Of a DNA stretch of 25,330 nucleotides, positions 7,754 through 16,414 are shown in pieces. How positions within the stretch are numbered: position 1 is the stretch's first letter; each line of letters opens with the position of its first letter. The notes beneath the pieces were generated by a model, which worked only from the letters and a program-made list of their open reading frames with translations, did no database searches and had not been told where the DNA came from. Where the stretch lies: NCBI GenBank assembly GCA_031255055.1, contig JAIRTG010000116.1, positions 1 to 25,330 of the forward strand, given 5' to 3'. Made by a program: the position numbers and the translations under genes. The DNA comes from Prevotellaceae bacterium (lineage in GTDB: Bacteria; Bacteroidota; Bacteroidia; Bacteroidales; Paludibacteraceae).

Positions 7754-8503
7754 ATGCAGCAAAAAAAAGTATACTTCGTTTCGGATGCGCATTTAGGATC
7801 GAGAATGGTCGAAAATCCTGATGCGCACGAAAAACGCATCGTCGATTGGCTCAACCGCGTGAAAGCCGACACCGGAGCAATTTATCTGCTGGGAGATATG
7901 TTCGATTTTTGGTACGAATATAAAACCGTCGTACCAAAAGGACATGTCCGCTTCTTGGGAAAACTGGCCGAACTGGTCGACAGCGGTATCGAAATACACT
8001 TTTTTGTCGGAAATCACGACCTTTGGACCTTCGGATATTTGGAAAAAGAAGTCGGACTGATTGTACACAAACAACCCGAAACCATCCGAATCGGAAATAA
8101 AACATTTTATCTGGCACACGGAGACGGGATTCATTCTCAGGAAAGAGGCTTCAAAATCATCCGGAAGATATTCCACAGCAAAACCTGTCAGCGTTTATTT
8201 CGATTGATTCCGCCCCAAATCGGACAAAATTTCGGATTTCACTGGTCGAAGAAAAACCGCGAAAGAATCAAAGATATTGAAAACAAATTTTTGGGAGAAG
8301 ATAAAGAAGACTTGGTCGTTTTTGCGAAAGAATACATCAAAACACACGACGTTGATTTCCTCGTTTTCGGACATCGCCATATCGCACTGGATCTACAATT
8401 GAAAAACAACAGCCGTGTTGTCATCTTGGGCGACTTTGTCGGTATTTTCTCCTGCGGTGTTTTTGACGGAAACAACTTTTGGCTCGAATTTGATGAAGAA
8501 TAA
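7754..8503 (+). CDS. lpxH: UDP-2,3-diacylglucosamine diphosphatase, LpxH-like
   Basis: The protein has 249 residues and the calcineurin-like metallophosphoesterase fold. All metal motifs are present: SDAHLG (Asp11, His13), LGDMFDFW (Asp48), GNHD (Asn87, His88), AHGDG (His122) and GHRH (His207, His209). The DFW of motif II is typical of LpxH, which releases UMP from UDP-2,3-diacylglucosamine to give lipid X in lipid A synthesis at the inner membrane. The length fits the family. The gene ends 23 bp from a convergent gene, with no obvious terminator hairpin between them. Confidence 0.9.
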   Translation: MQQKKVYFVSDAHLGSRMVENPDAHEKRIVDWLNRVKADTGAIYLLGDMFDFWYEYKTVVPKGHVRFLGKLAELVDSGIEIHFFVGNHDLWTFGYLEKEVGLIVHKQPETIRIGNKTFYLAHGDGIHSQERGFKIIRKIFHSKTCQRLFRLIPPQIGQNFGFHWSKKNRERIKDIENKFLGEDKEDLVVFAKEYIKTHDVDFLVFGHRHIALDLQLKNNSRVVILGDFVGIFSCGVFDGNNFWLEFDEE

Positions 8504-8526
8504 GATCGGCTCATTTCCTCCGGATT

Positions 8527-9816
8527 TCATCGTTTCTTACCTCTAAGCAAACTCAAATCGCCTTTTAGCAAATACTTATATCCATCGGCGCCCTTTGCCT
8601 TGATGACATAAAAATAAGCGCCTTCCGTTGCATTTTTCCCATTGATTTTTCCGTCCCATCCTTGCGCAGGATTCGTCCAATGATACACCAGCCGTCCCCA
8701 ACGGTTATATACCCACGCCTCAAACTCCACAATCGACTTATAAGCCACACGAAATTCCTCATTTATTCCGTCCCCATTCGGCGTGAAAACCCTCGGTGCC
8801 AACAATTCCGATTCCCTCACTTCAATCACAATCGTCGAATCGGTATAGGCACAGAAATCACTGCTGACCGTCAACTTAACCTTGTATTTTCCAAACTCTT
8901 CAAACTTATACGCAAAATGCTCATCTTTTCGGGTAAACAACTGCGTATCTTCTTTATAGACAATCCAGTTATAATACTGTACCGTTGGCGTCGGCCTTGC
9001 CGTAAAATTGATTTCCAAAGGCGCGGAACCTTCTCTTTTAGAAGCGTCATCCGGACGTTCATTTTCATTTCTGACGTCTCTGACACTTGTTTGCGTTGTC
9101 GGAGACGCTTCCACTGCTATCGCAACATACACATCACTTTCCAGTGAAACGGTTCGATTCAGGTCTTTGGCAAACCGGTCGCCTTCGACCACAAAACTCG
9201 TATTTTTCAAAGGCGCTTCAACATCGACGGCAGAAGCAGGAGTCGAAAACGTCTCTTTCTTTTCGACAGGATTCCACGTCTCGTTAAACTCCAACGTTTC
9301 GTATGTTATTTCAACCTCCCGCTTCAAGTTGTAGGTATTTCCTGCCGGATTTTGATACCGCATCACAGGCATATTCATATCTATCGACAGGGTCAAATTT
9401 TCACACTGCGCTTCATTTGGGTCATCCCATGTGACAGACCGAATGGCGGGCATATAAGCGCTGAAATCAATCACCCAAACGGTCAGCACATCGGTTCCGT
9501 CGACATTCAGCACATAGCCCATCGACGTTTCCAAATCAAGATGAAGCATAGAACTGGTTGTACTCGACGAATAAGGCGTTCTGATTCCGTTTTGGTATTT
9601 TTCCCAAACAAAACTGCTCCCCTGCGTGTCATAATGAATTTCGGCATAATCCCCCGGATTCGGCGTAGCCAGACGGTCGAAGACAACCAGATAATCGAGA
9701 CCGGTTGAAACGTAGTCGGTATAATATTGATGAGTGATGTTGGTGTTGACCGAAAATTGAGCCGAGAGACCGAGCGAGACAGTTAGAAAGAAAGACAGGC
9801 AAAAACTATTTTTCAT
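8527..9816 (-). CDS. Secreted PKD-like protein with T9SS type-B sorting domain
   Basis: The protein has 429 residues: a signal peptide (1-19, ending LSAQF), an unassigned beta-rich region (about 22-255), a PKD-like domain (about 262-335) and a gliding-motility-associated C-terminal domain (about 338-429). The last contains VFTPNGDGINEEF, NRWGRLVY and the W-G-KINGK-EGAYFYVI series typical of CHU_C/type-B type IX secretion signals. It would cross the inner membrane by Sec and the outer membrane by T9SS and end up at the surface or outside. The specific role is unknown. A consensus promoter lies upstream. The presence of such cargo implies a T9SS encoded elsewhere. Confidence 0.9.
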   Translation of the reverse strand: MKNSFCLSFFLTVSLGLSAQFSVNTNITHQYYTDYVSTGLDYLVVFDRLATPNPGDYAEIHYDTQGSSFVWEKYQNGIRTPYSSSTTSSMLHLDLETSMGYVLNVDGTDVLTVWVIDFSAYMPAIRSVTWDDPNEAQCENLTLSIDMNMPVMRYQNPAGNTYNLKREVEITYETLEFNETWNPVEKKETFSTPASAVDVEAPLKNTSFVVEGDRFAKDLNRTVSLESDVYVAIAVEASPTTQTSVRDVRNENERPDDASKREGSAPLEINFTARPTPTVQYYNWIVYKEDTQLFTRKDEHFAYKFEEFGKYKVKLTVSSDFCAYTDSTIVIEVRESELLAPRVFTPNGDGINEEFRVAYKSIVEFEAWVYNRWGRLVYHWTNPAQGWDGKINGKNATEGAYFYVIKAKGADGYKYLLKGDLSLLRGKKR

Positions 9817-9909
9817 TAGTGATAAGCTATTTATTTACAACTTCATCCAAAACAACATAAAAGGCCTCTTTGCTACTTTTAGCGTTTTCGGGCTTTTGTT
9901 TTGTTCCTG

Positions 9910-9939
9910 CAAAAGTACGTTTTTCTTATTAAAAACAAA
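9910..9939 (-). promoter_or_regulatory. Promoter of the T9SS cargo gene
   Basis: On the minus strand TTTG (9936-9939), 18 bp, TACTTTTG (9910-9917). It predicts an untranslated leader of about 90 nt for the T9SS type-B protein. It faces away from the plus-strand TACTTTTG at 9988, so the two genes are divergently transcribed. Confidence 0.82.
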
Positions 9940-9987
9940 AAAACCGCGTTTTTATTACTTTTACAAAATGCGGATGTATAAATTTTG

Positions 9988-9995
9988 TACTTTTG
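9988..9995 (+). promoter_or_regulatory. Putative -7 promoter element for the LysM gene
   Basis: TACTTTTG is a perfect -7 box about 50 bp before the start codon. No TTTG stands at the usual distance upstream, so the -33 part is weak. Confidence 0.6.
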
Positions 9996-10047
9996 CACTG
10001 CTTGTTAAAAAAAATCACACTACACAAATCGAAAAAATGATACACAG

Positions 10048-11871
10048 ATGAAAAGACTACTGTTTACATGGACGATTATTCTGTTCACCGCCGTTCTGGC
10101 GGGCCAAAATACCAACTACACCATAAACAAAATCGGAGGGAAAGACTATTACGAATACAAAGTTGAACCGGGCGAAGGATTTTACAGCCTGTCGCGAAAA
10201 TTCGGCATCGACGAAAACGAAATAAAACGGATAAATCCGAACGCAAAAGACGGCCTCAAAGCGGGAGACATCCTATACATACCCGCAGAATACAAAATAA
10301 AAGCGACCGGAGCGGGACCCTCGAATCAGACCGAATTGCAAACCAATCAGCAGCCTGTGCAACCGACACAGGCAATTTCGTTTATAGAGCACAGAGTCAA
10401 AAGAAAAGAAACACTATTCGGCATCAGCCAGCACTACGGCGTGAGTCAGGACGACATAAAAAGATGCAATCCCGATCTCGACAAAAAAGGACTGAAAAAC
10501 GGCATGAAACTGCAAATTCCATACATCGTCACCGTTGCCGACGAGTCGAAAAACAAAAAAACGCACAAAAGTACCCCCGATTCACCGACAAACGAAGAGC
10601 GTTCCCATCAGGTAAAAGCAAAAGAAACCCTGTTTTCCATTTCCCGCCTCTACAACGTATCGGTAGAAGACATCGTGAAACAAAATCCGGGCTGCGACCA
10701 AGTTTTATATATCGGACAGACACTGCGCATCCCAACCGCAACCACCGCCTCGAAAACCCAACAACCGCCGTCGGGCGGCGCTCCGGAACGCAAAACAGCC
10801 GTTGCCGACCAGCCATACACATCGGAACAAACCAATAGCAACACAGCCATCGTTCCGACCCGTCGGCCAATCCGCATTGCGTTCCTCCTCCCCATGATGC
10901 TCGACGGCAAAAGAGATCTCAGCATCGATCGCTTTGTCGACTTCTACTGCGGCGCTTTGGTGGCCGTTCAGGAAAATAAAAACAAAGGCATTTCATTTGA
11001 AATCTACGCCTACGACACCGAAAAGTCGACCGAAAAAGTGAACGAAATACTAACCAAGCCGGAACTAAAAACAATGAATCTGATAATCGGCCCCGCATAC
11101 AGCAACCAGGTACAGCCGGTCGCCAAATTTGCCAAACAGCATCAGATCAACACCATCATCCCCTTTTCGTCAAAAATACCGGCAGCCGCCCTCAATCAAT
11201 ACATCTATCAATTCAACCCATCGGTAAACGTAGAAGTCGAATTTGTAGCCGACCTGTTTGACAACAAATACAAAAGGGCGAACATCCTCTTTGCCGACCT
11301 GCCCGACGTAACGACAGAAGACACCTTCACCCAAGAATTGAAAAAAGAGCTGACGGCACGACGACGACCCTATTCGACCATCGGTCTGCCGGAGCCGGAA
11401 AGTACGGATCTCGACCTCTTTTTAGAAAAAGGACGTCAAAACATCATCCTGTTCAATTCGACCGGATTCAACGACGTAAGTCCCTATCTGACGGAATTGG
11501 AGCGACTTTCGCCGGAATTTAACATCCTGCTGTTCGAGCAGTACAGTTGGCAGGCGAGAGAGCACAAAAAAAACAACGCGATATGGATTTCGCCCTTCGA
11601 CCCCGAACCCGACAGAACGCTGATGATACCGTTTGAAACGACGTTCAACAAACTTTTCGAGAGGAGGAACAACACAATCAATCCGAGATACGACATTTTG
11701 GGCTACGATCTGACCGGCTATTTCATCGACATCATCGACAACTACGGAACAGATTTTCCGTCGGCCATCACCTTCTACCGGAAAAAAGGGATTCAGTCGA
11801 ACTACAAATTTGTAAAACTTTCGGGCGACTCCGGCTATATGAATCAACAACTCTATCTATCCGAACGTTAA
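10048..11871 (+). CDS. Periplasmic protein with three LysM domains and a type-I periplasmic-binding fold
   Basis: The protein has 607 residues: a signal peptide (1-19), LysM 1 (about 35-79), LysM 2 (about 114-158), LysM 3 (about 186-229), a low-complexity linker rich in Thr, Pro and Gln (230-272), and a type-I periplasmic-binding-protein fold (about 275-600, opening IRIAFLLPMM). LysM domains bind peptidoglycan. The second fold resembles amino-acid ABC-transporter receptors, but no transporter genes are nearby. The domain pairing brings to mind LpoA, the E. coli outer-membrane activator of PBP1A, which also has a PBP-like fold; a wall-synthesis role is my inference. The barrel gene follows 21 bp later and is probably cotranscribed. 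Confidence 0.88.
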   Translation: MKRLLFTWTIILFTAVLAGQNTNYTINKIGGKDYYEYKVEPGEGFYSLSRKFGIDENEIKRINPNAKDGLKAGDILYIPAEYKIKATGAGPSNQTELQTNQQPVQPTQAISFIEHRVKRKETLFGISQHYGVSQDDIKRCNPDLDKKGLKNGMKLQIPYIVTVADESKNKKTHKSTPDSPTNEERSHQVKAKETLFSISRLYNVSVEDIVKQNPGCDQVLYIGQTLRIPTATTASKTQQPPSGGAPERKTAVADQPYTSEQTNSNTAIVPTRRPIRIAFLLPMMLDGKRDLSIDRFVDFYCGALVAVQENKNKGISFEIYAYDTEKSTEKVNEILTKPELKTMNLIIGPAYSNQVQPVAKFAKQHQINTIIPFSSKIPAAALNQYIYQFNPSVNVEVEFVADLFDNKYKRANILFADLPDVTTEDTFTQELKKELTARRRPYSTIGLPEPESTDLDLFLEKGRQNIILFNSTGFNDVSPYLTELERLSPEFNILLFEQYSWQAREHKKNNAIWISPFDPEPDRTLMIPFETTFNKLFERRNNTINPRYDILGYDLTGYFIDIIDNYGTDFPSAITFYRKKGIQSNYKFVKLSGDSGYMNQQLYLSER

Positions 11872-11892
11872 ACAGTTCCATCCGCCAATCAG

Positions 11893-12534
11893 ATGAAAAA
11901 TCCACTGCTGTTATCGACCGTCTTTTCGATTTTCTTTGCGCTCACCGCCAACGCGCAGGCTCGGCTGGACAAACCGAAGGTCTATCTCGGAACATCACAC
12001 GGGGTAACCGCTTCGACGGTACATTCGGATCCCGCCCTCAATTTGGACAACCTGCTATTCGGCTACAACGGAGGACTTTCGTTCCGCTTCATTTCCGACA
12101 AAGTGGTAGGAATTCAACTGGAAGCAAACTTCTCGCAACGGGGATGGGTCGAAGCCCGAAACAGCTACAGTCGGAGGCTGAACTACATCGAAATGCCGTT
12201 TCTGACCCATATCTACATGGGAAAAAGGGATGTACGCTTCATTATTCACTTAGGGCCGAAAATAGCCTGCTTTCTGTCGGACAACGTGCTGATAAACAAC
12301 ACCGGGGGCGCAACCGACTATCAATACACCCATCCGATCGAGAACAAATTCGAGTACGGATTTGCGTTTGGTCTCGGGTGTGAATTTCAGTTCGGCAAGC
12401 AACTTATGGGATTGGAAGCGAGAGGCGCATACACGTTAAGCGACATTTTTTCCAACTCAAAAGCAGCCTATTTTGGCTACTCCCGCAATTTAGGGCTATC
12501 GCTCAATCTGGCATGGCTCTTCCAAGTGAAATAA
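11893..12534 (+). CDS. Outer-membrane beta-barrel protein (PorT-like/OMP_b-brl_2)
   Basis: The protein has 213 residues: a signal peptide (1-21, cleavage after ANA) and then amphipathic strands with alternating hydrophobic and aromatic residues, including GYNGGLSFRF, NYIEMPFLTHIYM and a terminal strand GLSLNLAWLFQ ending near the C-terminus. This fits the PorT-like outer-membrane barrel family of Bacteroidota. The family is broad, so PorT itself (a type IX secretion component) is not implied. The gene lies 21 bp after the LysM gene, which suggests a peptidoglycan to outer-membrane pairing. Its stop is followed by a tandem-repeat region. Confidence 0.85.
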   Translation: MKNPLLLSTVFSIFFALTANAQARLDKPKVYLGTSHGVTASTVHSDPALNLDNLLFGYNGGLSFRFISDKVVGIQLEANFSQRGWVEARNSYSRRLNYIEMPFLTHIYMGKRDVRFIIHLGPKIACFLSDNVLINNTGGATDYQYTHPIENKFEYGFAFGLGCEFQFGKQLMGLEARGAYTLSDIFSNSKAAYFGYSRNLGLSLNLAWLFQVK

Positions 12535-12571
12535 ATCAATTCATATTTATGTGGTTGGCAAACAGTTTCCA

Positions 12572-12735
12572 ATTTTTGGGAAATCCCCTAAAAGTTTCGG
12601 GGAACCCCCAACGATTTTGGAGCATCCCCCAAGGTTTCGGGGAGTCCCCCAAAGGCATCGGGGAGTCCCCCAAAAGCATCGGAGAGTCCCCCAAAAGTTT
12701 CGGGGAATCCCCCAAAAGTTCGGGGGAACCTCAAA
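12572..12735. repeat. Tandem array of a 21-bp unit in an intergenic region
   Basis: About seven to eight copies of a 21-bp unit, GGGGAGTCCCCCAAAAGCATC in its clearest form, run from about 12572 to 12735, with more divergent copies at the left end. Each unit contains a small palindrome, GGGGA(G/A)TCCCC, so the array can form a series of hairpins. Because 21 is divisible by three, two frames stay open across it and read as heptapeptide repeats (for example ESPKSIG). No start site or codon pattern supports translation. The rest of the 12535-12920 gap holds no gene that I can see; a TACTTTTC at about 12859 resembles an imperfect -7 box for the next gene. Confidence 0.88.
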
Positions 12736-12920
12736 AAAAGGCTTTGGAACCTCTGTATTTATCGTGTTTAGTAATTGGTATATAGTGAGATACGCGGTAG
12801 AAATACTTTATTCAAATCCCGCCGCCGAACCCGATTCTGCTACCGTTATTTTACGTTCTACTTTTCAAAATAAAAAATCCGCAAAAATAGCTCCATCGAC
12901 AAACTAAAAAACACAGTAAA

Positions 12921-13334
12921 ATGAAAACGATCATCCTGCTAACTATCTTTTATTCTTTGACAGTCGGTCATTGTTTCACCCAAAACAAGGCAGACGCCAT
13001 TTTGGGATACTACCTGTCGCCCGATGTAAAAAGCGACGATAAAACCCAACTGGAAATCTACAAAACGTCCGACGGGAAATATGCCGCAAAAGTAGTCTGG
13101 ACCGGCAACAAAGCCAAACGCCACCTTGTGGGAACAATCCAGATCAAAAACCTGACCTACAATCCCAAAGAAAACCTATGGGATAACGGAAAAGTAGTCT
13201 ACGAAGGCGGCGAATACAGCGTTACTGCGAACATCAGCGAACCCGGAAAATTGAAACTCAGAGGCTATCTTGGCATCTCCCTGTTCGGGAAAACAATCTA
13301 TTGGACAAAAGAAAAAGCATTACGTAAAGAATAA
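12921..13334 (+). CDS. DUF2147 family exported protein
   Basis: The protein has 137 residues with a signal peptide (1-20, ending HCFTQ). The mature part has ILGYYLSPD, GKYAAKVVW, a central NPKENLWDNGKV and the family-typical ending LRGYLGISLFGKTIYWTKE, which fits DUF2147, a small periplasmic calycin-like family of unknown function. Length is normal for the family. It lies alone after the 21-bp repeat array and ends at a bidirectional terminator shared with gapA. Confidence 0.88.
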   Translation: MKTIILLTIFYSLTVGHCFTQNKADAILGYYLSPDVKSDDKTQLEIYKTSDGKYAAKVVWTGNKAKRHLVGTIQIKNLTYNPKENLWDNGKVVYEGGEYSVTANISEPGKLKLRGYLGISLFGKTIYWTKEKALRKE

Positions 13335-13392
13335 ACCGGAGAAGAAAATCACCTTAAAAGCGATTGGGCTGAGGAGAGTCGGCGGCATAAAA

Positions 13393-13418
13393 AAAGGAAT
13401 CCGTTTCGGGATTCCTTT
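13393..13418. terminator. Bidirectional terminator between DUF2147 and gapA
   Basis: AAAGGAATCC (13393-13402) pairs with GGATTCCTTT (13409-13418) around a 6-nt loop. On the minus strand a run of T follows (the A-run at 13389-13395), giving a strong terminator for gapA, whose stop lies 40 bp away. The plus-strand side is T-poor but could still stop the DUF2147 transcript. Confidence 0.88.
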
Positions 13419-13457
13419 CAGTTTGCGTAGTTTGCGTAATTTGCTGTCGACAGTCGT

Positions 13458-14456
13458 CTATTTGGCAACTACTTTCACCATTTCCAGCATTTTGTTCGAA
13501 TAGCCCCATTCGTTGTCGTACCACGAAACGATTTTGGCAAAATTACCATCCAGCGAAATACCGGCTGCGGCGTCATAGACGGACGTCAAAACACATCCGC
13601 GAAAATCGGTAGACACGACCGCATCCTCGGTATAGCCGAGTACACCGTTCAATTCGCCATCCGCGGCAGCTTTCATTGCGGCGGAAATTTCATCTTTCGT
13701 AGCCGCTTTTTCCAGCACGACAGTCAGGTCGACAACCGAAACATCCGAAGCCGGAATGCGGAAAGACATACCGGTCAACTTTCCGTTCAGCGCAGGGAGT
13801 ACTTTTCCCACCGCTTTAGCCGCACCCGTCGAAGACGGAATAATATTTTCCAAGATTCCGCGTCCGCCTCTCCAATCTTTAGCCGAAGGCCCGTCAACAG
13901 TTTTTTGAGTTGCGGTAGCCGCATGAACGGTAGTCATCAATCCTTTTTCGATGCCGAATTTATCGTTCAACACTTTAGCAATGGGCGCCAGACAGTTAGT
14001 GGTACAAGATGCGTTTGAAATAATTGTCTGTCCCGCATAGCTTTCGTCATTTACGCCATAGACAAACATCGGCGTATCATCCTTCGACGGGGCCGACAGT
14101 ACCACTTTTTTAGCGCCTGCCTCGATGTGTTTATTTGCGGTTTCGGCCGTCAGGAAAAGGCCTGTCGATTCCACAACGACCTCAGCCCCCACTTCATTCC
14201 ATTTCAGAGCGGCGGGGTCTCTTTCGGCCGTCAGGCGGATTTTTTTACCGTTCACAACCAGGTTATTTCCTTCCACCGACACGTTGCCGTTGAACCGACC
14301 GTGAACCGAGTCGAACTTCAGCATATACGCCAAATAATCGGGCGCCAACAAGTCGTTAATACCAACAACTTCGATATCCTCAGCGAAGTTGTACACCGCA
14401 GCACGGAAGACCATGCGACCGATACGGCCAAAACCATTAATACCTACTTTAATCAT
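13458..14456 (-). CDS. gapA: Type I glyceraldehyde-3-phosphate dehydrogenase
   Basis: The protein has 332 residues, normal length. An N-terminal NAD-binding Rossmann motif NGFGRIGR (residues 7-14) is followed by the catalytic SNASCTTNC (Cys151) and the base His178 in TTVHAATATQK. It converts glyceraldehyde-3-phosphate, phosphate and NAD to 1,3-bisphosphoglycerate in glycolysis and works in reverse in gluconeogenesis. Asp35 in VGINDL, next to the nucleotide ribose, favours NAD over NADP. The gene is monocistronic, with a consensus promoter upstream and a terminator downstream. Confidence 0.97.
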   Translation of the reverse strand: MIKVGINGFGRIGRMVFRAAVYNFAEDIEVVGINDLLAPDYLAYMLKFDSVHGRFNGNVSVEGNNLVVNGKKIRLTAERDPAALKWNEVGAEVVVESTGLFLTAETANKHIEAGAKKVVLSAPSKDDTPMFVYGVNDESYAGQTIISNASCTTNCLAPIAKVLNDKFGIEKGLMTTVHAATATQKTVDGPSAKDWRGGRGILENIIPSSTGAAKAVGKVLPALNGKLTGMSFRIPASDVSVVDLTVVLEKAATKDEISAAMKAAADGELNGVLGYTEDAVVSTDFRGCVLTSVYDAAAGISLDGNFAKIVSWYDNEWGYSNKMLEMVKVVAK

Positions 14457-14500
14457 TTTTAATTACGTTTTTAAGTTTAATTCTTTAAAGATTTCCGGCG

Positions 14501-14530
14501 CAAAATTACACATTTTTCATGAACGGCAAA
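14501..14530 (-). promoter_or_regulatory. Promoter of gapA
   Basis: On the minus strand TTTG (14527-14530), 18 bp, TAATTTTG (14501-14508). The predicted leader is about 40 nt. Confidence 0.85.
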
Positions 14531-14560
14531 AACACAACATCCATCGAAGAAGAGAGATTT

Positions 14561-14655
14561 TAGGGGGGGGGGGGAGTCTCCCCCTCGCTACAGCCCGCTA
14601 CGCGGTCTTCCGCTACCCCCTCTGCGGGGCTCTGCCCCGCAACGCCCCGAAAGAC
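14561..14655. repeat. GC-rich hairpin-rich repeat element, copy 2 (inverted)
   Basis: The reverse complement of this segment matches 455-541, including GGGGCGTTGCGGGGC, GAGGGGGTAGCGGAAGACCG and CGAGGGGGAGACT. It contains a run of 12 G (14563-14574), hard to sequence and likely variable in length. Flanking DNA is unlike that of copy 1, so only this segment is shared. The remaining 14656-14835 has no gene or signal that I can name; the 379-bp gap between gapA and the polyferredoxin is otherwise empty. Confidence 0.8.
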
Positions 14656-14835
14656 AATGCCGCCGACACCCCGTGAACAGTCCGAAAACACCGTCGGAGA
14701 AAGCCATCTTTCCTATTCATTTATTTGTGTCATCTTGCGGTTTTTATAACAAAAGAACAGCGATTTGGTTTCATAAAACAGCAGTCTCGGCGCTCTAATT
14801 ATTCTTAAAGAAGACAGCTATTTTATTGCTGTGCG

Positions 14836-16359
14836 CTAAAAGCCGAAGTCATCAAATTCGAGCACCTGTTCCTTACCTTCTTCGATTCTTTCTGCCGTTT
14901 GATGCACCCTGTTACCTTCGACGAAAATAGCTCTATACGGTCGCACAGGGCATATAAACTCACAGCCGCCACAACCGACGCAGATATCCGGATTAGTCTG
15001 TGGGGCTGTCAGACCGTCTTTATAGGGAACCATCGTCACGGCCTGCGTCGGACAATGTTCGGCACAGGCGCCGCAATTCGTACCTTCGGTATGCACCACG
15101 CAAATATCCTGATTGAACACAACACGTCCCATTTGAGTAGTATGTTTTTGTTCTTCCGTCAGGTGCACCAGCGCGTTATTGGGGCAAATATCGGAACAAA
15201 TCGTACAATCGAAGTTACAAAAGCCTTTTTCAAAAAACATCATAGGCTGCATAACGCCTCCGATGCCGTATTCCATAAAGGCAGGCTTCAGCACTTTCGT
15301 AGGACATTTGCTGATACACAAATGGCACGACGTGCAATGTTTCAGCAAATGTTCTGCGCTTAGCGAACCGGGTGGAGAAATCGGGGTCTGACGTGTATAT
15401 GCCGATTTATTCGATATAAATTTCGTTTTATCTTCGGCCAACGCCGTTGGAATGGCCACAGCGGTCACCAGTGCGGATGCCAGAAACTGTCGTTTTGAGG
15501 CATCCGGCTCATCGGTTATCGTTTTCGCCGCCTTTTTCGCCGGAAGTCCGAAATGCAATGCGTCTTTTTTGCAGCTTCCCAGACAGTTGAAGCAGACGAC
15601 GCACCGACTGTTATCAACGGTCTGTCCGGCGCTGTCGATGCAGGATGATTTACATTTTGCGGCACAGGCGCTACAGCGATTACATTTGTCGGCGTCAATC
15701 CGTACTTTGAAGAGCGAGACCTTGCTCAAAAGTCCCAAAAAAGTGCCCACCGGACAGATTGTATTACAAAATGTCCGTCCCCCTTTCCAGGCCGTTAACC
15801 CGACTATGGCAACCGTCAACAAGGCTATCAGTAGCGTGGAGACGCTCAATATACTGTTGTCGATCACATAGAAGGTATAGTTGCCGAAATGGGTGAATAT
15901 TGTTGCCAGCAAGTTATTTCCCGCCACATAGATCGGTTTGAATACGTGTGTCGCCACTCGTCCGAAAGCGCTATAGGGGTCTAACAATCCCCACAAAAAG
16001 GTTACTCCCACCTGATGCGCGATCATCCCCAATGCCAACATCGACCAGCGTAAAACGGTTTTTGCCTTGTTGAATTTGAATCGTTTTTTCTTTTTCGCGG
16101 TCTTCTTGGCAAACCACGAAATGATGTCTTGAAAAACGCCCAAAGGGCATATTGATGAACAATATGCCCTTCCGAACAACAGCGTGAGCGTCAGCAAGAC
16201 CGCTAAAGTGACAATACTCAATCCGAGTAAAGCGGGAATAAACTGTAGTTTCGGCAGTATGCCGGCAAATCGGGGCAGTACGCCGGAAAAATCGAGAAAA
16301 TAAAATGTAATAGTTGAAAATAAAAGAACGGAAACGATAATACGGATGGTTTTCAGCAT
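14836..16359 (-). CDS. Membrane polyferredoxin, NapH-like with C-terminal 4Fe-4S domains
   Basis: The protein has 507 residues. The N-terminal half has about four membrane segments (near residues 5-22, 40-62, 104-125 and 170-192) with two CxxxCP motifs (Cys67/Cys71, Cys198/Cys202) as in NapH/NosR-like proteins. Ferredoxin-like cysteine groups follow: 226-236, 253-263, 342-352, 381-392, 420-436 and 460-470, up to six [4Fe-4S] sites. Between the second and third groups is KRQFLASALVTAVAIPTALA (290-308), like a Tat-type signal with KR in place of RR. This looks like a fusion of a NapH-like and a NapG-like unit. It would move electrons across or along the membrane; the partners are unknown. Last gene of the operon starting at 18292. 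Confidence 0.88.
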   Translation of the reverse strand: MLKTIRIIVSVLLFSTITFYFLDFSGVLPRFAGILPKLQFIPALLGLSIVTLAVLLTLTLLFGRAYCSSICPLGVFQDIISWFAKKTAKKKKRFKFNKAKTVLRWSMLALGMIAHQVGVTFLWGLLDPYSAFGRVATHVFKPIYVAGNNLLATIFTHFGNYTFYVIDNSILSVSTLLIALLTVAIVGLTAWKGGRTFCNTICPVGTFLGLLSKVSLFKVRIDADKCNRCSACAAKCKSSCIDSAGQTVDNSRCVVCFNCLGSCKKDALHFGLPAKKAAKTITDEPDASKRQFLASALVTAVAIPTALAEDKTKFISNKSAYTRQTPISPPGSLSAEHLLKHCTSCHLCISKCPTKVLKPAFMEYGIGGVMQPMMFFEKGFCNFDCTICSDICPNNALVHLTEEQKHTTQMGRVVFNQDICVVHTEGTNCGACAEHCPTQAVTMVPYKDGLTAPQTNPDICVGCGGCEFICPVRPYRAIFVEGNRVHQTAERIEEGKEQVLEFDDFGF

Positions 16360-16414
16360 AATTGATAATTGATGTATTAAAATGGTAGAATAAGTTCATA
16401 AGACATGCTTTGCA

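Noticed and set aside
12572..12735. CRISPR array
   Set aside because: Units are contiguous with no unique spacers, and no cas genes are present. The same holds for the heptad array at 1-442.
12513..12907. Two open frames across the 21-bp array, encoding heptapeptide repeats
   Set aside because: Openness follows from a repeat length divisible by three; there is no promoter or start signal, and one frame overlaps the end of the barrel gene. I list the array as a repeat instead.
14815..14834. A weak hairpin (ACAGC/GCTGT) after the polyferredoxin gene as a terminator
   Set aside because: The stem is only 5-6 bp with a 9-nt loop and no T run, so it is not supportable.
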